This document shows, one piece after another, positions 56,926-64,000 of a stretch of 64,000 nucleotides of DNA. The stretch's first letter is position 1. Each line of letters starts with the position of its first letter. The notes under the pieces are model-generated. The model was not told the origin of the DNA. It made no database searches and saw only the letters and a list, made by a program, of their open reading frames with translations. Origin of the DNA: Acanthosoma haemorrhoidale (taxonomy: Eukaryota > Arthropoda > Insecta > Hemiptera > Acanthosomatidae); contig OV884009.1 of assembly GCA_930367205.1 (NCBI GenBank), positions 91,533,189 through 91,597,188 on the forward strand, written 5' to 3'. Position numbers and translations under genes: made by a program.

Positions 56926-57235
56926 CTGTCATAAAATAAATATCACACGAAAACATTTTACCAATTTATTTTTAAGGGAGATTACGTTTTACAACAGGTG
57001 TACAATCGTGAAAAAAAAAACGTTAAAATGGGAGTCCCGTATTGGTTGTGACCCACTTAAACGGAATTTGATTATGTAAAATAAATTGATATGTCGTCGG
57101 AGCTGAATGATTGCAAAAGTGGTCAGAGAATCAATAAATGCAAACGTAATCATTACATTATAATAAGCAGGCTTCCTTGGTATTTGGAACATTGGTTTGA
57201 ATGACTCGAGAAAACCGCTGTCATAGTTAACTCAA
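56926..57235. other. no gene recognised
   Basis: AT-rich spacer. Confidence 0.4.
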
Positions 57236-57324
57236 ACTCCTGGCAATTGCCGGTTTTTTTAATCATGTCCTGAGCGTCTGTGGCTTTTGCGCTCTTGGTT
57301 GGCCCTCACTTGCTCGTATCCCAG
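57236..57324 (+). mobile_element. J-family 3' UTR fragment
   Basis: TCCTGGCAATTGCCGGTTTT, ATCATGTCCTGAGCGTCTGT, then GCTCGTATCC. It stops there and runs into gypsy-type coding sequence. The 3' end is missing. Confidence 0.82.
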
Positions 57325-58535
57325 GGATTAACGAAGACAAGATTTGTCGGGTCCTTAAGGACGCTCCTACCCCATGGAAGACGTATCACCTATATGTGGG
57401 CAATGCGACGATATGGGATCGCAATAAACGATTATGAAGGACGGAACGATCAGGGATGGATCGAAAATTCATCCGCTGTACCTTAAAGGTAGAAACGGTC
57501 AAAGATGAAGGACGTCAGACGGAGGTGACCCTCGCGTTTCACCAAAGCAAAACGAATCACCGTGGAATAGAGGAAACCCTACAAGCATTGAAGCGTCGAT
57601 ATTTTTGGTGGGGCATGAAGGACACAATCACGAGTGCTGTTGGTACCTGCAACACATGCCTCACCACTAAGTACGATTAAAGCCCCCCTCCCCAGAGCGA
57701 TACAGGAGGAAACCCCTACAGTGGACATGCTACTGGTGGACCTGCAAGTGGATACGTTCACCTGGCGGGGATATAAGTGGGTCACCATCATTGATCGATT
57801 TAGCAAGACGGTGATGGCACATCTGATTGCTGAACGATCGGCGGGGGCGGCGTTAGGGGTGTTACACACATGGTGCCAATTTTATCGTGTGCCAGACACA
57901 TTTGCATCCAAACGTGGAAGAGAATTTGACAATGCCAAAATAAGGGCCGAGGCGGCGGCCCATATGATCCGCTGGCACTCAACACCCCAGGATACCCAAA
58001 GAGTCGAGGAGACGTCGAGCGAGTACACAGCACGCTGAGCGACCACCTGCGAATCTATCAAGGGTAAAAGGGCTAGAACCGAACGTAGCTATGGAGAAGG
58101 CAGTCATGTCATATAATCACTCCATACATTCTGCCACGGGATCTTCACCAGTCGAGATCCTTTTTGAACTTCGAGGATGGCGTCGGGATAGTAGGAATAC
58201 AGTGGTCGACGAGGAATTTGCGGCCCGGATCGCTCTGGGAAAACAGTGGGTGAACATTCGGGGGAAACTCGTGGATGGGAAACGCAGAAGGGTGGCGCGA
58301 GATCTGCTGGGTAGGATTAAGATCGGAATGATCGTGTACCGGAAAAAAGGGTCTAACAGGGGCAAAGAATTGGTGTGGTACGAGGGTCCTTTGAGGTGAT
58401 CTCCATTCGTAAACACATACAGTCACGATAGAAAGCATAACACCGCCTATCAAACGGAGGACAGTTTACGTCGAACAGTTAAAGTTTCCCGCGATGGAGC
58501 TGGAGTGCCCCGCCGTTACAACCTCTTTTTTGTTA
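57325..58535 (+). pseudogene. Ty3/gypsy (gypsy/errantivirus-like) integrase region, family G3, frameshifted
   Basis: Integrase would join element DNA to the genome. Three frames together cover it. 57456-57680 is the HHCC zinc-binding domain: FHQSKTNHRGIEETLQALKR and GTCNTCLTTKYD, all four ligands present. 57700-58035 is the catalytic core: VDMLLVDLQVDTFTW, YKWVTIIDRFSKTVM, then TFASKRGREFDN, where the second catalytic Asp (normally before the RGREF-type box) reads as Lys, then a frameshift to DVERVHSTLSDHLRIYQG, which holds the third acidic residue. A second shift leads to 58091-58399, the C-terminal part: VMSYNHSIHSATGSSPVEIL and GMIVYRKKGSNRGKELVWYE. Shorter remnants follow to about 58535 (KRRTVYVEQLKFP). 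Upstream RT and RNase H and any envelope gene are absent. Dead copy. Confidence 0.85.
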
Positions 58536-58558
58536 ATCGTCTAGAGCCGATAGACGAT
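58536..58558 (+). repeat. hairpin H, copy 1
   Basis: ATCGTCT, 9-nt loop AGAGCCGAT, AGACGAT: a perfect 7-bp stem, followed by AACTTATATA. Located right after the last coding remnant of G3. Confidence 0.7.
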
Positions 58559-58560
58559 AA

Positions 58561-58562
<2 letters not shown>

Positions 58563-58628
<66 letters not shown>
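58563..58628. repeat. (TA)n-(TG)n microsatellite
   Basis: About 52 bp of pure TA followed by about 14 bp of TG. It begins within the AACTTATATA that follows hairpin H copy 1. Confidence 0.98.
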
Positions 58629-58629
<1 letters not shown>

Positions 58630-58780
58630 TATGGCTAGTGGCAAGACATTGTTAAGCCTAATACCACAGGGCCTAGTGTAAACAAAGCCTGGGTATTGAT
58701 AGAGGATGAGAACAGAATAAAGCCAGTTAACAATCGAACCTGTGTGCGTTATTATCATCTATATACTCTCTTTTTCTTTG

Positions 58781-58803
58781 ATCGTCTACAGCCGGGAGAC
58801 GAT
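58781..58803 (+). repeat. hairpin H, copy 2
   Basis: ATCGTCT, 9-nt loop ACAGCCGGG, AGACGAT, again followed by AACTTATAT and preceded by a T-rich run, as in copy 1. The stem is identical and the loop differs. The copies are 245 bp apart. Between them lie a microsatellite and a unique segment containing AGAATAAAGCC, a polyadenylation-type signal. Confidence 0.7.
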
Positions 58804-58810
58804 AACTTAT

Positions 58811-59535
58811 ATTTAATTAAAACAATTTTTTTTAGCATAGAGGAGTTGGAAGCCAGTTTCAAAAATGTGAAGATGATATGATAACAGATCTTATGGCTTT
58901 GCTAAGCATCTGGAACCGGTAGGTCGTAAAATGAGCTCACTATTATTTGTGGAAGCTGTTTAAAGATGCCAGGAAATTAAAGCATTGTAGAATCTCCACT
59001 TACTCTAGTGCTCAACTATAATGACCACTCAGACAATAAATATCCTACTGGACTAAACTACAACACGGAATAAATCTAAAAGTCCAAAAGAAAAAAAGGA
59101 AGGTGTACGTTATCTTAAAAAATAAAAATTTAATTAAAGTCTTTTAATAATAAACTTTTATTATTTGCAATTTATTAAATGAATTATTTTCGAAGGCACG
59201 AGGATTGATGTTTAAGCGACATTTCAACCTTATTGCAGAAAAAAAATTTGCTTATTTTTATTAAATTAGCTTGCTTTAGCTAATCTTATTTATTTTTATT
59301 TTCGCTTAATTAATTATATGCTAATTCAATAAATTGCATATTCAGAAGGTTTTGAAAATTTATGCTAATTAGTTATTTTAAATGCTAATAATATTAATAT
59401 GTCGAAGGGTTGAATATTAATCCCTTTCAACAATTATATACCAAAATGATTGACACGTGATAACATGGTACTTCTTTTTGTTGAAACATGCTTTTAACAG
59501 GTCTAACAAAACGAGTTTTATAAATTTTAAATCCC
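58811..59535. other. no gene recognised
   Basis: AT-rich; nothing recognised. Confidence 0.4.
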
Positions 59536-59841
59536 AGTGGGACAGTGGGAGTCCTGGCAATAGCCAGTCTCTCCAATCATGTCCTGAGCGTCTGTGGCTC
59601 TCGCGCTCTTGGTCAGCATCCACTGGCTAGTATCCGGTGACGCGGCTGACGGAGGAGCGTGGGGGACTTCCCAAGACTCCGCTTTCTCTTTGCGGTGGAT
59701 TTGGGGGGTCTCTGGACTGTCTGTAAATATTGTATGAATGAGCGAGTGAATGATGAACTGTAAATATTGTATGAATGAGAGCATATATCTTAATTACTTA
59801 TTGCCTTATAAAGGCAGATTGTAAATATTGCACAATAAAGG
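59536..59841 (+). mobile_element. J-family 3' UTR copy, long form
   Basis: Starts GACAGTGGGAGTCCTGGCAA just after the ORF end, carries GAGCGTCTGTGGCTCTCGCG, GGACTTCCCAAGACTCCGCT and CTGTCTGTAAATATTG, hairpin TGCCTTATAAAGGCA (59802-59816, 6-bp stem with a 3-nt loop) and GCACAATAAAGG. AAATTTT on both sides may be a short target-site duplication. Confidence 0.93.
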
Positions 59842-60648
59842 AAAAGGAAATTTTGAAGAACTAGAATAAAGTTTAAACCTATTCGGCACAACTACTATTT
59901 GAATATAAAAAAAAACCTGTTTGATGCATCATGTGGAATAGTCAAAGCTTTTGGCTGTTTTGAAATGTTTATTATCATGTATAATCGAAAAAAACAAAAC
60001 ATGTTCATTAACTGCAAAAAAAACTATGTATAATCAAGAAAAACACTATTATTTTTAAAATTATATTCGCGACCAAACAAGACATTATGCTTTAAAATTC
60101 ATTGAAGTGTTAATTAATCAATAAAAATACTTCATGGAAAATATATAATGGAACGAAGTTCGCACTACCTCTTTATGATATTATATTTCATGACCTTCTT
60201 GTCATCATGGTCGCCAATACTTTATGACGGTTCATGGTTCGTTTGTTGATCGGCAAGAGAAAAACATGGTTACTTTTCTTCATCTTGTCTGAATAGGAGC
60301 TTCGTTTTTTTTTTTCTAAACTGAAGTCACAGCCTTTCTGATATGAATAAGGAGATCTAAGGGTACACTTTTAAATTTTGTTACTGCTTAATTCGAGGGT
60401 AAATAATGCGAAATGATGTTTTTTTAATGTGAAATTAACGACGCCCTGTGGAACGGGACCCCTTGGAGATTTCTGTCCCTGATGACATAAAGCAATAGAT
60501 ATTCATAAGCAAACCCACAACATGGCTTTCGTAACATTACAGTTTCCTCGCTCCTTCTTAAATATATTTGTTAAGGAGTAATATATAGAAGATCCTTATT
60601 AGAAAATACTATATGCTTTTAAAGCATTATTAATTGCGATGTAAGAAT
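59842..60648. other. no gene recognised
   Basis: AT-rich; nothing recognised. Confidence 0.4.
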
Positions 60649-60881
60649 TCATTCATAAACTTCAGCCGAGCAGCCACTCTTAAAGAAACTCCACCAGCAA
60701 GGAAGGGGGAGGACAGGTAGCACTGAAGATCCCCCAGCCTCCCTTTCCAACCATTTCGCCATCCGGTGAAGATTAAAGGGAAGAGAGTCACAGATGTTCA
60801 GGACATGAGTGGGAATGATGGACAGAGCCAGGATCCCATCAATTGCATCTGGAGTATAGACTTTTTGCTTGAAAAGCGAAC
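60649..60881 (-). other. candidate host exon, family unassigned
   Basis: Minus strand: a T-rich tract ending TTATTATTTGTCACGCAG (AG at 60883-60882) is a good acceptor. The frame then opens for 76 codons in balanced-composition DNA: SLFKQKVYTPDAIDGILALS, IIPTHVLNICDSLPFNLHRM, AKWLEREAGGSS, then a less convincing tail to TGA at 60651-60649. The first 45 or so residues look like a helical, conserved globular protein segment rather than a transposon, and codon third positions are far richer in G/C than the flanks. The true end may be an earlier GT (for example CTG|GTGGAGT near 60700) or the stop, which would make this a last exon. No partner exon was found in the window. A retrocopy fragment is possible. 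Confidence 0.42.
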
Positions 60882-61366
60882 CTGCGTGACAAATAATAAT
60901 TTAAAAAAAAAACTTTCTGATCTGGTTTACTCTTCTGCTTAATTGAATTTTGTTATTTTTTCAGGGATTTCTTTATCATCACTGTAAATATGAAATAAAT
61001 CATTTTGAAAATCAGGCAATAAGTCTAATTTCTAGTCTTATAAGTCTAATCTAGTTTAACACATATCAGCAATAATATTACAAGATTTTTATTTAAAAAA
61101 ATACGATTTGCTTGTATAGCATTATTAATAGGGATCTAATAAGTCATTCAACTTGTGTACAATTACCATCCATACAATTTATACGCACATATTATACCCA
61201 AGATCCCCCCTAAGTGTTTTTAAATTGTTTTCAAAACCTATAAATTAAAACTAAGAGGTTGCTATGAATAGATTTAAAAAAACAAATATGCTGAATTTCA
61301 CGACAGTATACCATATAAAACAAACCACTTCAGTTGCATATTTTATATCATTATTAATTAGCTAAA
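60882..61366. other. no gene recognised
   Basis: AT-rich spacer upstream of the candidate exon; would be intron if that exon is real. Confidence 0.35.
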
Positions 61367-61537
61367 TGTAAAGACCAAAGGATGAGTATTATACTCAGGC
61401 CTACTCTGCTGTATGGTGCACCGCTTTGTCGTTATCTGACGTATACGACAGCTCGGCGACTCCAACAATTCCAAAACGGTATACTAATGAAAGTGGTCAG
61501 AGGTACTTCATTCGAGCAGAGAGTTCATCTAACGTAG
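61367..61537 (+). pseudogene. RT C-terminal fragment of another Jockey-type family
   Basis: The frame reads MSIILRPTLLYGAPLCRYLT, then TARRLQQFQNGILMKVVRGT, ending at TAG 61535-61537. This fits the RP-L-YG-P-W......RRLQ-FQNK-LR--- pattern that follows the RT domain in Jockey-clade ORF2. It is related neither to J nor closely to the 45901 fragment. No RT core is present. Confidence 0.7.
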
Positions 61538-64000
61538 ACATATCAAATTTTTCGACTCCCTGCAATACTTGGGAAACCCGGTGTTTAACACGATAAACTC
61601 CACTCCATTCCCCCATCGATGGCAGGACGATGTCGTGACTGGAACGCCTTAGTCTTAGGTTCTAGGTTTAGGTTTTAGTGTTTTCCACGGTCGCAAGCTG
61701 AAGGTGAGCCTCATCACCTAGTGAGTGTATGTGTATTGGACTTATTAACAACAATTTGAAAGTATTATATTTTATGCACTCCTTAATATGCATCTGCGAA
61801 TGCAGCACGAGGAGACAGCCGTAATTCCAAATTTATTTATTTTTGTCATTGTATATATATTATCAATAAAGAGGTTTTGAAAGAAAAAAAAAAAAGTTAT
61901 ATTGACTAATTTATTGATAATTGAAGAGTGACATGATCGAGGTCCATCAGGCAAAAACTGGTGTTCAAACCAATTTCCTGAACGAATCGCACTCAATCCT
62001 ATTTTACCGTAAGTTTCTCAAAATACCACAATTCACAATATTTTTGTCCGACATTCTAATTGAAATATATAATGGTAATTGAAACTCAAAAATGGTTGTG
62101 GCCATCAAAATTTATTATAAAAAACGGAAGAGTCAAATCATCGGATTGAATTATTAGTTAGCCTTTACAAAGGACGAACTATTGGCAGTAAAGATTTAAT
62201 AGCCAGGATAAATTTAAAATGCGGGTAGTGTTTTATTGCGAGTTGGACAATCCATTGTAGTAAACATTCAAAATCCTAATTGATTTTATCGTGCTCAAAG
62301 TAAAAAATGAGGAGCAGCTTTACTTTTTTTTTTTCAAATAAATTCAGTGGTCCGTGGTAAATATAAGGATGAGAAAATTCGATGTCTAATCAGTGATGAA
62401 TGGATAGTGAAGAGCTAAGAACTGGAACTAATGAAGTTATCGCTCTTCGTTCCTGAGCGAAATGGATTTTTGATGATATTTCAGCAATTATCTACTATCT
62501 CCAACGTAAATTTTCTGTTGGTTAATGCAAGTTCTCAGAAGGGGTGGGGGAAGAGGTCTACGAAATTTGTTGGTTTTCAGGTGGAGTGGTCATTAAAGGA
62601 ATAAACCCTAGACGTTATGGGGCCAACTTTCCTCGACGATGGAAAAGAAAGGGAAAATATATATGGTCAAATAATATTTGAATCATTCTCTATGACCTAA
62701 TCGTCAAATGATTTTCTAACGAGCATCATCACGAAGTACTTAAGGATCATTACGAGGGTACGGCGGAGTGGCGATGTACAGAGAGTGATTTGCGTCCATT
62801 TATCAACATCATTAATCGGTTTCAGTCTCCTTACCCAGATCATGGGATGGAGTACTTTAGCACTTCTGTATGACATATATGACTGAAAAGTTTGGTTGCC
62901 AAGTGGACTTATTATGAGCCTAACTAAACAGTTAAATAGCATAATTCGGAAGCATCGGTTATTTTGAGTAATTTTGTAAAAAATTTTATTTTGTGCAATA
63001 ATATGTAAAGCTCAGGAACTTTGACGACAAATGAACACTGGAGTGAATTCCGTCACACGTTACTTAATATTTTATGAATTATTAATTATCCTTTACTTTA
63101 CTTGCTTACATCAATATGTAATTAGATTATGGTAAAACAAATATAACATTATAAATAATGATAAAAACAAAATTCTTACATTAATAAGAAACATTTCCGA
63201 GTAGTTGCACTTGTAAAACAAAATAAAAAAAATCTTTTAATTAAATATGTATATCGGGTTAAATTTCTACTGTACATATATATGTATGGTATCGTTCGTT
63301 TCTGAATTTATCAATATTTAATAAAATACTGATAGAAATTAGTTTCTTATTGAGTTTAAAAAATTATGAACTAAATTGTCACGGTCGTAGTTATGAATTT
63401 CATTTCTTAATTACCAGGATTGTTTTTTGTAAACTTGTATATTGTTTAGTATTATTTTGGTGTTAATTTATTTAACTTAACTTTAATATTAATCTAACGA
63501 ACTCACTAGGAAAAGTGAGACATGATAACTCACGGGTGGACTCTCACATCTCAAATTTTTCATCATATAGCATACTTTCATGTGCCAAATAAAATTATTA
63601 TTTTATTGTTTAAAGATAAAGGAATAAGTAAAAGGATTTTATGAACTAACAAAAATTATATTAATCAATAAACAAAAACCAAGAAAGTTTAACAAAAACA
63701 TGGTTTAAATTACTTTCGTCAAGGTGTCGTCATTAAATTAAAAAAAAATTAAACATTGTTTTTTTTGTTTTATAAAATGATTTATAAACCCCCCTGAGAT
63801 CGATCTCCCCACCAAGCCTGCTACCAAATTACCAGTGATTTTCATCAAAGGTGAGAGAAAATCTCACAGTGCGAGTTTTTCGTGGGTTAATAAAATACAA
63901 TAATAGTATTGGGTTTCAAATTGACAAACTAAAAAATAACATCAAAGCACAGTTATTAATTTCTTTTTTTCTCTTTATTAGCTAACTAGGGCGTTCTGTC
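61538..64000. other. no gene recognised
   Basis: AT-rich sequence to the window end. A 61600-61730 patch with more G+C follows the RT fragment and may be its decayed 3' continuation. Confidence 0.4.

Noticed and set aside
57579..58453. Several minus-strand frames of 77-102 codons opposite the G3 integrase
   Set aside because: Shadow frames of the GC-richer integrase coding strand.
59417..59784. Minus-strand frames of 68 and 85 codons across a J 3' UTR
   Set aside because: They are antisense to well-conserved transposon UTR sequence and recur as such in other copies (for example 29516-29710, 45220-45447).

Overview
The window is AT-rich, intron- or intergenic-type animal DNA, most likely from an arthropod and probably an insect. 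The reasons are the Jockey-clade non-LTR retrotransposons, the Ty3/gypsy elements of arthropod type, a mariner-type short inverted-repeat element, long (CT)n and (TA)n tracts, and the lack of any long uninterrupted host reading frame. There are no operons, ribosome binding sites or CRISPR arrays. I recognise no complete host gene. Four short open stretches with fitting splice signals are offered as candidate exons (about 1662-1828 on +; 14974-15156, 56745-56925 and 60649-60881 on -). The last is the most gene-like.

One Jockey-like non-LTR family (called J here) dominates. It is present as about 15 5'-truncated or deleted copies. Two carry much of the reverse transcriptase: 12477-14563 (broken by stops and a frameshift) and 16742-18136 (a 403-codon frame without a stop). 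Several copies are bounded by target-site duplications that I could read directly: 12/13 bp around 12477-14563, 9 bp around 16742-18136, 10 bp around 29084-29795, 13 bp around 33274-33442, 12 bp around 50569-51369 and about 8 bp around 37496-41935. All copies share a 3' end with a short hairpin followed by AATAAAG. The hairpin stem varies between copies while keeping its pairing.

Three Ty3/gypsy families are present as wrecks. G1 (37867-40632, minus) has short LTRs of about 130 bp, a gag, an RT/RNase H piece and a C-terminal tail, with the integrase missing; it sits inside a J copy. G2 (minus) is seen as a solo LTR at 36165-37020, an LTR fragment inside G1 at 39293-39680, and an LTR-PBS-pol fragment at 44446-45194. 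G3 (57325-58535, plus) is a frameshifted integrase region followed by a (TA)n tract and two copies of a small hairpin. Fragments of other non-LTR families lie at 6510-6690 (-), 45901-46050 (+) and 61367-61537 (+).

Other structure includes a 38/41-bp inverted repeat at 19278-19393, a mariner-like MITE at 27596-27709 inside a dispersed repeat, and a divergent direct repeat of almost 900 bp (24546-25415 against 30361-31967, the second copy interrupted). The remaining stretches, about two thirds of the window, hold nothing I can name and read as old intergenic or intronic sequence. The only apparent joint working of genes is the life cycle of the retrotransposons: RT-driven target-primed insertion for J, and LTR/PBS/pol for the gypsy elements. 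No element in the window looks complete.
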